Below are positions 25,843 through 34,360 of a DNA stretch of 64,000 bases, piece after piece (position 1 is the stretch's first letter; each line of letters begins with the position of its first letter). Source of the DNA: JAUNBG01 sp964442735 (GTDB lineage: Bacteria; Planctomycetota; Planctomycetia; Pirellulales; Thermoguttaceae); the NCBI GenBank assembly GCA_964442735.1, contig CAYUAP010000002.1, positions 24,007 through 88,006 of the forward strand. The letters are read 5' to 3'. The position numbers were made by a program, and so were the translations under genes. Below the pieces are notes generated by a model, which was not told where the DNA came from, searched no databases, and saw nothing but the letters and a program-made list of their open reading frames with translations.

Positions 25843-26571
25843 ATGAAATTTGTGATAGAGAGTCATTTAAAAATACCGAATCATATCGCTATTATTATGG
25901 ATGGTAATGGGCGATGGGCACAGGAACGAGGTCTTTCACGTATTGAGGGCCATAAAGCGGGTGCCGAAACAGTTCGTTCTGTTATTGAAATGACCGCTAA
26001 ACTGAAAATTAAACAACTGACGCTTTATTGTTTTTCTACAGAAAATTGGAAAAGACCTCCAGAAGAAATTAACGCTCTTTTTATTTTACTCAAATTTTAT
26101 TTAGAGGAAAATCGTTCTCTTTTTCTTCGAGATAATATAAAAATAGAAATAATAGGACGCCGTCATAGAATTCCGGAAGATGTACTGGAAGTGATGGATG
26201 ATGTTATTCATGTAACTGCTGATAATACAGGATTGGTTCTTCGACTGGCAATTAATTATGGCGGCCGCGCGGAATTAGTGGACGCGTTTCAAAAAATGAT
26301 TCAGGATTATCATTCATCTTTACTGACTCCGGAAGATATTACAGAAGAAACGATATCAAACCATCTCTATACAACAGGGTATTCTGATCCCGACCTGTTG
26401 ATTAGAACGGGTAATGAACATCGATTAAGTAATTTTTTATTATGGCAGGCCAGTTATTCAGAAATATGGTTTTCAAAATGTTACTGGCCCGATTTCGATG
26501 AAAAAGAATTTCATGCTGCTCTTGATTTTTACGCTACAAAAGAACGCCGATATGGGGCCGTCTCAAAATAA
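25843..26571 (+). CDS. uppS: Isoprenyl transferase (undecaprenyl diphosphate synthase)
   Basis: The enzyme adds cis-isoprene units to farnesyl diphosphate, making the lipid carrier for peptidoglycan, LPS and other surface glycans. It has 242 residues. Family motifs in order are HIAIIMDGNGRWAQERG near 14-30 (catalytic Asp, P-loop), the HKAGAETVR stretch, LTLYCFSTENWKRP near 62-75, RLAINYGGRAEL near 140, and DLLIRTGNEHRLSNFLLWQASYSE near 185-208. The ribosome-binding site is very weak (cggaa touching the ATG). A full terminator sits right before the gene, which suggests control by attenuation. The gene converges on the YhaM-like gene with a 3-base gap. Confidence 0.96.
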   Translation: MKFVIESHLKIPNHIAIIMDGNGRWAQERGLSRIEGHKAGAETVRSVIEMTAKLKIKQLTLYCFSTENWKRPPEEINALFILLKFYLEENRSLFLRDNIKIEIIGRRHRIPEDVLEVMDDVIHVTADNTGLVLRLAINYGGRAELVDAFQKMIQDYHSSLLTPEDITEETISNHLYTTGYSDPDLLIRTGNEHRLSNFLLWQASYSEIWFSKCYWPDFDEKEFHAALDFYATKERRYGAVSK

Positions 26572-26574
26572 AAA

Positions 26575-27537
26575 TCAGCCTTTATAGAGTTTACGATCCA
26601 AGGCGGGAATATAATTGGTCCAATGGGTTCCTGCGGCAGGATCTTCCAGTATTCTCTTTTCGAACTCGGCTAATTTTGCATCCAACGAGTCCAGATAATG
26701 GAGGACAAGAGCTTCCAGGGTCATGGGTAGTTTGGGACTTCCGTTTTCCAGTGTTCCATGATGTGAAACCAGGAGATGTTTGAGAAGCATGGCTTTTTCT
26801 TTATCGAATGGTTCGCCAGTCAGTGTTTCCGTTTCTTTAATCTTCTCGACGAGCAGTTCGGATGCTAGAAGTGGATGTCCGAGCATTTGACCTTCATCGG
26901 TATAAATAAAACAGTCGTTATATCCGAGTTCCCTGATTTTACCGGTATCATGTAGAAACGCCCCGGTCAGAAGAAGGTCCTGATCCAGACGTTTTCCATA
27001 AATTGCTGTTGTTTTTTGTGCCATTTCCATGACCGACAGTGTATGTTCCAGGAGTCCTCCTTTATAGGCATGATGCAACTTGACACCAGCAGGAAGACTT
27101 GTAAATAGTGACATAAACTCTTCATCGGCCAGATAACAGTCAACAAGATTCAGCAGCTCCGGTGTCTTAATCTGACGAAGCATTTCCTTCAAGCGTCGAA
27201 CCATAGCGGGAACATCCAAGGACGCACCTCGAGAATAATCTTCCGGTTGAATTGTTGCAGGATCAACTTTAGTCAATTTTTTGGCGATAAACTGAAGTGA
27301 ACCCAAATAACGTTGGGTTGTTCCTTCGCAACGAATGTAATCACCTTCGGAAAAGACTGTAAAATCTTCTTCTGAAGCGTTCCAAAAACGTGCGGACAAC
27401 GTACCTGTCCTATCGGATATGGAAAATTGGATATAGAGATTACCATTTTTATTCGGACGAAGTGTTTTTTCTGTTACCTGATATACTTCGTCAATTAATT
27501 CGCTTTCCTTAAGTTGGTTGATAAAACGACGTCCCAT
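26575..27537 (-). CDS. YhaM-like 3'-5' exoribonuclease (OB fold + HD domain)
   Basis: ATG at 27537 (MGRRFINQL) is preferred to the one at 27552, because GGAAGG lies 8 bases upstream of it. About 320 residues. The N-terminal OB-fold nucleic-acid-binding domain is at about 10-95 (LYIQFSISDRTGTLSARFWNASEEDFTVFSEGDYIRCEG). The metal-dependent HD phosphohydrolase domain is at about 140-290, with HHAYKGGLLEHTLSVMEMA, the LTGAFLHDTGKIRELGY motif (HD pair), HPLLASELLVEKI and LKHLLVSHHG. The same order of domains is found in Bacillus YhaM, which degrades RNA and single-stranded DNA. Likely role: RNA turnover in the cytoplasm. Confidence 0.9.
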   Translation of the reverse strand: MGRRFINQLKESELIDEVYQVTEKTLRPNKNGNLYIQFSISDRTGTLSARFWNASEEDFTVFSEGDYIRCEGTTQRYLGSLQFIAKKLTKVDPATIQPEDYSRGASLDVPAMVRRLKEMLRQIKTPELLNLVDCYLADEEFMSLFTSLPAGVKLHHAYKGGLLEHTLSVMEMAQKTTAIYGKRLDQDLLLTGAFLHDTGKIRELGYNDCFIYTDEGQMLGHPLLASELLVEKIKETETLTGEPFDKEKAMLLKHLLVSHHGTLENGSPKLPMTLEALVLHYLDSLDAKLAEFEKRILEDPAAGTHWTNYIPALDRKLYKG

Positions 27538-27577
27538 CCTATTTCCTTCCATTTAATAATGTACAATTTAATAATGT

Positions 27578-27624
27578 GTAAAAATAAAAATAGGGAACGA
27601 ATACCCATAGAGTAACGTTCCCTA
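27578..27624 (-). terminator. Rho-independent terminator of fba
   Basis: The arms TAGGGAACG/CGTTCCCTA (27591-27624) are followed on the minus strand by TTTTTATTTTTAC. It lies 18 bases after the aldolase stop. Confidence 0.88.
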
Positions 27625-27641
27625 ATATGAATTAAAGATAT

Positions 27642-28631
27642 TTATTTGTTCAGAGCCTGACGGACTTCTTCCAGATGTCCGGAACTGCCGAGCATTTCAT
27701 TTTTGTGAATAATATAGGACGCATAGGCGGGCATGAAGATCTTGCCAGGACCGCGAAGATCGAATTCAGCCGGCTTGTCGCGGAAAAATTCACGATGAAT
27801 TGCACACCAGACTAAACGACCGTCTGTATCAATATTAATCTTGGTAACACCCATTTTTGCGGCTGGCAGATATTGTTCCTCTTTAACACCACTAGCATTT
27901 TTGAGCGCTCCGCCCGCATTATTGATTCTCTCAACCCATTCCTGCGGAACTGAAGAACTTCCGTGCATAACCAATGGGAAATTCGGCTTGACTTCATTGA
28001 CTTTCTCCTGAATCTGTTTCAAGACGTCGAAGTGCAGTCCCTGGGTCCCGGAGAACTTGAAGGCACCATGTGATGTTCCAATTGCAACGGCTAGTGAATC
28101 AACCTGGGTCTTAACGACGAAATCTGCGGCTTGCGCTGGATCTGTCAATTTAACACTTCCCTTGACATCTTCCTCGACACCGCCGAGTTGACCAAGTTCC
28201 GCCTCAACGACGATTCCTTTGGCATGGGCACGGTCGACAACTCGCTTGACTATCTCGACATTCTTTTCGTAGGGTTCATGGGAGGCATCGATCATAACGG
28301 AACTATAAAAACCGCTATCGATACAGTCGTAACATACTTCTTCTGTTCCATGGTCGAGATGAACAGCAAAAATGGCTTCCGGGAAAACTTTGTCTGCAGT
28401 TCGAATCATTCCTTCCAAAAAGGCCTTGTCCGTATAGGTACGGGCACCACGAGAAATCTGTATGATAAACGGAGCACTCTTTGTCGCATCACTGGGATCT
28501 TCGTTCGAAGCGGTCTTGCCAAGATTACCACGGAACAATCCGACCAATTGCTCGAGATTGTTGATATTATAGGCACCGATAGCGTATTTGCCGTAGGCCT
28601 GTTGAAACAGTTCTTTTGTGGTAACAATCAT
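27642..28631 (-). CDS. fba: Class II fructose-bisphosphate aldolase
   Basis: A zinc-dependent aldolase that interconverts fructose-1,6-bisphosphate with DHAP and glyceraldehyde-3-phosphate. The 329 residues fit the family. Motifs are GKYAIGAYNINNLEQL (13-28), FAVHLDHGTEEVCYDCIDSGFYSSVMIDASHEPYEKN near 89-125 (catalytic Asp, zinc His), VEAELGQLGGVEED near 147, GTSHGAFKF near 195 (zinc His), VMHGSSSVPQEWV near 225 and KINIDTDGRLVW near 275. The AAAGGAG ribosome-binding site supports the start. It is monocistronic, with its own terminator. Confidence 0.97.
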   Translation of the reverse strand: MIVTTKELFQQAYGKYAIGAYNINNLEQLVGLFRGNLGKTASNEDPSDATKSAPFIIQISRGARTYTDKAFLEGMIRTADKVFPEAIFAVHLDHGTEEVCYDCIDSGFYSSVMIDASHEPYEKNVEIVKRVVDRAHAKGIVVEAELGQLGGVEEDVKGSVKLTDPAQAADFVVKTQVDSLAVAIGTSHGAFKFSGTQGLHFDVLKQIQEKVNEVKPNFPLVMHGSSSVPQEWVERINNAGGALKNASGVKEEQYLPAAKMGVTKINIDTDGRLVWCAIHREFFRDKPAEFDLRGPGKIFMPAYASYIIHKNEMLGSSGHLEEVRQALNK

Positions 28632-28974
28632 TGTTTATCTCCTTTATATTTGCTCTTTCCGGCGGCTCTGTTCGTCCCATGATGAACAAACACCGTTGTT
28701 AAAACTAAATCATTATTTTATTTTAACATAATATTTTCCCCTTACTAGGGGTCAGATTTATCTTCATTACCGGAAACAGAATATGGAGTGTGCCTTTTTA
28801 AAACAGGTCTTTTGGATGATGTTAGGTCCTGTTTACTATCTATTACAAGTTTAAGACTAAAAAACCGAAAAACGTAAAATACAAGTTTCAGGAATTCTTC
28901 TGTAGGAATAATACTATCCTGCAGGAATAATATTCTCCTATTGGTATAATAATGCACCTTTCATGTAATTATTT
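28632..28974. other. Spacer upstream of fba
   Basis: These 343 bases include a loose palindrome AAACAGG...CCTGTTT near 28801-28836, similar to the first hairpin arm of the dispersed element. Short repeated AGGAATAATA motifs occur near 28904-28945. No gene is seen. Confidence 0.35.
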
Positions 28975-29985
28975 TTAAAGATCGAATGAATTAAGTGGAA
29001 TTTCTTCACTGGAAAAAGGGGATATTTCACTTTCAGGAGAGGTTCCGCCTGACTCTTTTTGACGGAGTATTTCGAGCTGTTCCAACGTTAAAACGGTTGG
29101 AAATGAAGGATCGGTTGGTGGTACCGTGGCAATTGCACTAATACGGGCAATTCCCGTTAATCCGCGCAGGGCAATCTCGGCGTAATATGGAGCTTCCTCC
29201 GAATTGCACAAAATAATAACCGCCTGACTTGTTCGACCATTGGGGTAGAAAAGAATCGGTTCGGACCATTGTGATACCTTGGTTTGATTTTCTTCTTCTG
29301 GATGCAGGGATCCTATAAAAGAGGAACCCAGATCGAGTTCGATTTCCTGTTCTGTCTCCACACTCTTTTTTTTCTGGAGATTTGCAGGCGTCATATCAGA
29401 TACCAGACCGTTCATAAAGAGTACACCATCGGGCAGTATGGCCCGTTTCGATTCCGCAGTTCCTGTGGATACGACAACTTCGGTTCGACTCTCCGTTGTC
29501 ATTGTTTCGGAACTTTTTTTGTCTGGTTGTATATTTCCTTCCTCCAGAACTGTATCCGTTGGTGTTTCGGTTAAAAGAGAAGATTCTTTCGGTGCGGTTA
29601 AGGTGGAATTCGTATTGGTTTCGGTTAATGTACTATCGCTAAAAATAGAAGAATTTTCATCCATCGTGTCTGTTCCCGGTGTTTGAAGGGAACCGGCAAT
29701 TCCTGATGCCGTATTCGACTGTTGATATCGATTTTGATAGATCTCCTTCGGAACGATTTCATATTCACCAGTTCCCTGACAATAATGAAAAATATAGGGA
29801 ATGCCGGTTTTCATGGCGAGAAGACGCGTTTTATGAAGTTCCGACTGAAGTGCCAGAACACCACTTTTAAAAGTCGCTTTTTCATAGGAACGATGTAACG
29901 ATGGTAATGCCATGGACATCATCATGGCCATTACGGCCATCACAATTATTAGTTCCAGAATTGTAAAACCGGAGCGTTTGTCCAT
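28975..29985 (-). CDS. GspH-like pseudopilin with Ser/Thr/Glu-rich insert
   Basis: This 336-residue prepilin-type protein has a class III leader and hydrophobic helix (KRSGFTILELIIVMAVMAMMMSMALPSL, residues 3-30, glutamate at the +5 position). Next comes the early pseudopilin region ALQSELHKTRLLAMKTGIPYIFHY, as in GspH/FimT proteins. A long low-complexity Ser/Thr/Glu segment occupies about residues 90-175. The beta-rich remainder contains ILFYPNGRTSQAVIIL. Ribosome-binding site AAAGGA. Its role is presumably in the type II secretion/type IV pilus-like machine, as a minor pseudopilin. A second pseudopilin is 4.4 kb upstream. Confidence 0.85.
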   Translation of the reverse strand: MDKRSGFTILELIIVMAVMAMMMSMALPSLHRSYEKATFKSGVLALQSELHKTRLLAMKTGIPYIFHYCQGTGEYEIVPKEIYQNRYQQSNTASGIAGSLQTPGTDTMDENSSIFSDSTLTETNTNSTLTAPKESSLLTETPTDTVLEEGNIQPDKKSSETMTTESRTEVVVSTGTAESKRAILPDGVLFMNGLVSDMTPANLQKKKSVETEQEIELDLGSSFIGSLHPEEENQTKVSQWSEPILFYPNGRTSQAVIILCNSEEAPYYAEIALRGLTGIARISAIATVPPTDPSFPTVLTLEQLEILRQKESGGTSPESEISPFSSEEIPLNSFDL

Positions 29986-30042
29986 TATATTCCTTTATTT
30001 TCATATTTCAATATAAAGTAACAGGTCGTACTGTATTTTAGT

Positions 30043-30098
30043 AAAAGCAGGCATTCCACCTGCTTTTACCGGCCAGGGACAAGAGGTCCATTTCCCTG
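30043..30098 (-). terminator. Double hairpin after the HzsA-related gene
   Basis: Reading on the minus strand, CAGGGA/TCCCTG (30098-30074) is followed by AAAAGCAGG/CCTGCTTTT (30067-30043), the second arm ending in four T. It begins 14 bases past the stop. The second stem is symmetric and could act in both directions. Confidence 0.7.
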
Positions 30099-30111
30099 TC
30101 TTCCGTGTGAT

Positions 30112-33100
30112 TTAATCGTCACACACAACACGGAATCCAACGTTAAATACGCGTTGCCATGTTTCATAATCACGACGCAGGCCGGCACGACCCCATTTTG
30201 GACGATCACGCCAGGAACCACCCTTCGCAACCTTCTTAACCTTGAGATCGCCCGTGTTACGCCCGTCATCGTCTTTATAGGGGTACGACTTGTAGTCCGA
30301 TTGTGTCCATTCGGCCACATTCCCCAGGATATCATAAAGACCCCAGGGATTCGGCTGATATTGAGCTACATTACAAACCAGCATCTGACCATCGTTCACA
30401 CTGTCAACACGTGGTATGAACGCTTCCCAATCCTGATGTTTGTATGGCTGTGGATCGATTCCACGAACGACAAAGAGACGTGTACTTTCATCGGCCAGAT
30501 TCTCGAACTTCGCGAAGTCGGCACTTAAATCACCAAACCACATCGGTTTTTCACTTCCGGCTCTAGCCGCCCATTCCCATTCCGCTTCGGTCGGAAGACG
30601 GAATTTTTTACCTGTCTTTTCACTCAACCATTTACAGAAATCGGTCGCTTCCTGCCAACTGATTCGAATAACCGGCTGGTTCGGCAGGTTCGCTGGATAG
30701 CCCGGTCGGGTATGGTCTTTATTCCATTGATCAATGTAACGACTGTCATGTTTCGCATCGTATAATTTATACATCTCGTTCGTGACTTCCGTATTCATCA
30801 TCCAGAAGGGCTTCTTCACCGAAACAATCGAACGTGGAAGTTCGTCATTAAAGCCCCCGTCGTCTCCCATCACAAATTCACCAGCGGGAATTCGAACCAA
30901 TTCCAGCTTGATTTTATCCGATAACGCTATTTCCTTCTTCGTTTGATCTTGAAGACTTTTGGCCTTGGCAGCGTCGAAACCCCACTTTTTAGGCGAGGAA
31001 AAATCGGGATCCGGCTTTTCAGGAGGTGGAATGAATTCCGCTCTCTTGACAGTTTTTGTGTCAAAAGTATCACTTTCGTAGTCGAGATCGAGCCCGGCAT
31101 ACATCTTCTTAAGACCCACATATCGGTCGGCCATCTTCGTTATATGTTCCGGTTCGCGGTATCCGTAGGAAACTTTCTTTCGTGTTTCCATTGGCAGGGA
31201 TTGACTGATCTGCATCCAGGTACCAAAATAGGGAACATTCAAGTCGATCCACGAATAGATTTTTCGCCAAGCTTCTTCGTCCAACTGGACGTTATGATGA
31301 CCTTTACGGAGCATTTGAACCAATTCGGAGGTCGAAACATGATATTCCATGGGCTGGAAGACATGAATATCGCTCTCTGGTCCTGACCGTCGGACATAAC
31401 CTTGAAGTGCATGATACGAGTTGGAGAAATAACGAGGACCTGGTGTTGTGTCCGCAAAATTGGGCCGCTCCGGTTTTTCGCCATTATGGCATCCCACACA
31501 GTATTTATCCAGAATCGGTTGAATTTCATTATCGAAACAGAAGGGACGCTCTTTGCCGTAGAATTCAGATATCTTGTAGGGTTTGACTCGTTGTGCCTGG
31601 GTCTGTTTAACCGGGGAAACGGAATTTTGTTCTTCATGACATCCGATACAGGAACCATTTTCGCCCGGCATACCAACGAACCAGGAACGCATAACCTGAA
31701 CAGCGGCACCATTTTCATCCAAAGGCTGAAGGACGAGCGGAGTGTTCGACGGAATCTTGAACGTGGCACTGCCATCCGGGAAGACCGGAATTTCACCTAA
31801 AATACGACGGGCATCCCAACAACTCTCAACTCCGAACATATCATGACCACCAATTCCACGATAGCCATAACTCAATGCGTAAACACGTAATTTCTTTACG
31901 GTTCCGACCGGTACGTTTGGAAGTCCTTGACCAAAATAGACATCGGTAATAAAGACAGTCGATTCCTTTTCGCCTCGAACGGTTCGGTCCGGAATAGTCT
32001 GTGGTTCATTCTGCTCCAAAATCGGAGTCGGTTCATAAAGTCCGAAACCGGGCTCCTCGCGTAATTTGACCATGTTGTCAAAAATATCGACGAGATAGAT
32101 CGACCACTGATCGGAAGGATTGATTCGACCGGTGACTAAAAACTGTTCATCAGAAAGAGGGTAGGGGAACAGGAATTGTGGCCAGGAATCACGGACCAAT
32201 TGGTCGGCAATAACCGGTTCCACTTTCTGCCCATAGCCCGGTATGCGCTGGACAACGCCATCGGCCTCGCGACGTCCTTTAGACGGATCGAAAATAACCA
32301 GTTCTCCGGAACGTGCGATACCATGATGTCCGGATACAATGCCGACAAATTTCGACGACTGTCCCGGTATTGGTTTCGCGTAGAATAAACTGTTGGGCCA
32401 GAAGGAGCCACTACCGTAATGTTCTACCTGATTGGTTCCGTCCGGATTCATTGTCATCATAATTCGACTGAAATAATGGGGGATATCAATATACTCCCAA
32501 CGAAGATAAAGAATACGTCCATTTTCCAGAATGACCGGGCACCAGTCCTGGTCTTGCTCGAAGGTCAATTGGCGAACCGATTTACCATCAGGTTCCAGTC
32601 GATAGATATTACCGACAACATCGGATCCCCCGATACAGGGAACGCCCATCATGGACGCGGAAGAAATAAAGATTGTCGCTCCATCCGGAACATAACATCC
32701 TTCGACATTATTGATATCACCTCCCATATCAGGGGTTATCTGTTTCAGGGAACCATCGCCCAGATTACATTCGAATATCTGCCAGGTTTTATTGTCGGCA
32801 AGCGAGGTGACCAGACATTTATCGGCATTCCAGTGGAGTGAAATATCACCGATAAAGGAATCATGGGGCGCCTTTACCACTTCTTTAAGAGGTGCAGTCA
32901 ATTCTTTCATATTTATATAAACGAGCGAATCACCATATTTTGCGTCTCTATTCCGACTCGCGTTTGAGATCCAGTTGTTCATGAGAGCGGAACTTTTCGA
33001 TTTTCGCACGAGAATTTTATCAAATTCAAGGACCGGGTTACTCAAGAGGACTTCACGACGGAAGGCATCGTATTCCTTGCCAACGGCAATTGCTTTGTCA

Positions 33101-33999
33101 ACGTCCTGTAGTGATTCCTTGATGCGTTTTTCAAATTCTTGCCAACGCTGTACATATTTTTTATTTTTGTATTCGTCCGGATATTTATCACCAAGATCGT
33201 CGATCGCTCTTTTTAGCGCTTCCGGATGCTCCATTGCATAGGAGACATCAGACCCTAACTGCCGAAGAAGTTCTGTTTTGACCTGATGTCGTTTGAGTTC
33301 GTTTTCCCAGGCTTGACGTTCTTCCGGAGTTTTGAACAAGACGGCAGGATCGCCGATAACCTGTAATTCGAGATAGCAGGACGCATTGGTTGCGGGTGTT
33401 TTTTCCTTGGCAGGATGTGAAGCCCATGCTTGATAGGTTTCCCAAATACGGAATTCGATCCAATCGTATTTTTCCTCGACCAGATTTTCCAGAGTCGGAT
33501 TCTCTTTTTCGAACCAGGTGGAAAACGCTCCGTTGTTACCCCCAATAACACTGGAACCGGAAGTAAAAGTTGCCTTTTCCGGGAACTGTGGCTTTGTACC
33601 CGGATTTTTTTCATTGTTGGCCAAACGGATTTCAAAATCCTGATTTGCCCGGGTATCAATATTACCTGTAAACAGGCGAATACTCTTGATCGTTTGTGGT
33701 TTTCCAAGATAATAAACGAGTTTGGTCGGCTTGCCACTAATAAAAACTCGACCTTCGGCACCAATTTTACCAACGGATGAATCGGTTAAAAGAGAATTGG
33801 TATTTTCAATACCCCGAGCTTCGGGAAATACCAACAGATTTAAAGGCGCGTATTCCAGAACGGCCTTTTCCATTTCATCGAACGCGCCCTGATCATTTCC
33901 CCAATGGCGTGTTTTCATCTTGACATCCGAACCCAGGACAACAACTGCCTGGCTGATTAAGAAAAAGGAAATGAAAAATAACAGAAATGCTTTACGCAT
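30112..33999 (-). CDS. HzsA-related exported protein with two haem-c motifs and C-terminal formylglycine-type domain
   Basis: A 1295-residue exported protein with signal peptide (MRKAFLLFFISFFLISQAVVVLG). Residues about 85-205 look like a discoidin-type carbohydrate-binding sandwich. Residues about 370-680 are beta-propeller-like, with repeated dipeptides of TolB/hydrazine-synthase-alpha type (CYVPDGATIFISSASMMGVPC, RILYLRWEYIDIPHYFSR). Two c-type haem sites follow, CIGCH near 783 and CVGCH near 832. The last 270 residues (1025-1293) are a SUMF1/EgtB/PvdO-type domain (RIPAGEFVMGD, MMNTEVTNEMYKLY, RLPTEAEWEWAARAG, WGLYDILGNVAEW, GGSWRDRP, NVGFRVV). Known: planctomycetes carry many such HzsA-related proteins outside anammox species. 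The activity is unknown; a periplasmic redox or sugar-related role is inference. RBS GAGG. Confidence 0.82.
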   Translation of the reverse strand: MRKAFLLFFISFFLISQAVVVLGSDVKMKTRHWGNDQGAFDEMEKAVLEYAPLNLLVFPEARGIENTNSLLTDSSVGKIGAEGRVFISGKPTKLVYYLGKPQTIKSIRLFTGNIDTRANQDFEIRLANNEKNPGTKPQFPEKATFTSGSSVIGGNNGAFSTWFEKENPTLENLVEEKYDWIEFRIWETYQAWASHPAKEKTPATNASCYLELQVIGDPAVLFKTPEERQAWENELKRHQVKTELLRQLGSDVSYAMEHPEALKRAIDDLGDKYPDEYKNKKYVQRWQEFEKRIKESLQDVDKAIAVGKEYDAFRREVLLSNPVLEFDKILVRKSKSSALMNNWISNASRNRDAKYGDSLVYINMKELTAPLKEVVKAPHDSFIGDISLHWNADKCLVTSLADNKTWQIFECNLGDGSLKQITPDMGGDINNVEGCYVPDGATIFISSASMMGVPCIGGSDVVGNIYRLEPDGKSVRQLTFEQDQDWCPVILENGRILYLRWEYIDIPHYFSRIMMTMNPDGTNQVEHYGSGSFWPNSLFYAKPIPGQSSKFVGIVSGHHGIARSGELVIFDPSKGRREADGVVQRIPGYGQKVEPVIADQLVRDSWPQFLFPYPLSDEQFLVTGRINPSDQWSIYLVDIFDNMVKLREEPGFGLYEPTPILEQNEPQTIPDRTVRGEKESTVFITDVYFGQGLPNVPVGTVKKLRVYALSYGYRGIGGHDMFGVESCWDARRILGEIPVFPDGSATFKIPSNTPLVLQPLDENGAAVQVMRSWFVGMPGENGSCIGCHEEQNSVSPVKQTQAQRVKPYKISEFYGKERPFCFDNEIQPILDKYCVGCHNGEKPERPNFADTTPGPRYFSNSYHALQGYVRRSGPESDIHVFQPMEYHVSTSELVQMLRKGHHNVQLDEEAWRKIYSWIDLNVPYFGTWMQISQSLPMETRKKVSYGYREPEHITKMADRYVGLKKMYAGLDLDYESDTFDTKTVKRAEFIPPPEKPDPDFSSPKKWGFDAAKAKSLQDQTKKEIALSDKIKLELVRIPAGEFVMGDDGGFNDELPRSIVSVKKPFWMMNTEVTNEMYKLYDAKHDSRYIDQWNKDHTRPGYPANLPNQPVIRISWQEATDFCKWLSEKTGKKFRLPTEAEWEWAARAGSEKPMWFGDLSADFAKFENLADESTRLFVVRGIDPQPYKHQDWEAFIPRVDSVNDGQMLVCNVAQYQPNPWGLYDILGNVAEWTQSDYKSYPYKDDDGRNTGDLKVKKVAKGGSWRDRPKWGRAGLRRDYETWQRVFNVGFRVVCDD

Positions 34000-34360
34000 G
34001 AAAAAACCTCTTTCATTGGGCGTTATTTGTTAATGTTTTCAAGTTCCGATCATTCCAATATGATCGGATTTATTAGGATTATAAACTCCAGAACGATTCT
34101 GAAAATCTCCTGGGAATACCAATGTCTCGTCGCACTTTCCTTCTCTTCCAAAACAGGTGATACACCTGTTTTGAAAAGAAGAAATTTAAAACGACCTTGA
34201 ATATAAACGGCCTTGAATATAAAAGAACCGCCCTCTCTATTGAAACCACAGGTCTGTTGGATTATTTGTGGTATCTATACTGTCTTTATATCTATACTGT
34301 CTTTACATATTGTCTTCATATACTGGCAAGTTGGCAGGAATTTGTTCCTGTTCAAGCTGT
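34000..34360. other. Spacer with degraded dispersed element
   Basis: These 361 bases hold the promoter region of the HzsA-related gene, a degraded copy of the 118-bp element (34085-34220) and a stretch of short CTGTCTTTAYAT repeats at about 34276-34325. No gene is seen. Confidence 0.4.
34085..34220 (-). mobile_element. Degenerate MITE-like element, copy E
   Basis: On the minus strand the left end ATATTCAAGGTCGTTTTAAA is followed by hairpin AAAACAGGTG/CACCTGTTTT and a GACGAGAC remnant. The right TIR is no longer recognisable. A second copy of the left end (ATATTCAAGGCCGTTTATA) lies directly outside, at 34205-34220. Confidence 0.6.

Noticed and set aside
30112..33999. Evidence for anammox metabolism because of HzsA similarity
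   Set aside because: HzsA-related multidomain proteins are widespread in non-anammox planctomycetes, and no HzsB/C, hydrazine dehydrogenase or nitrite genes are in the window.
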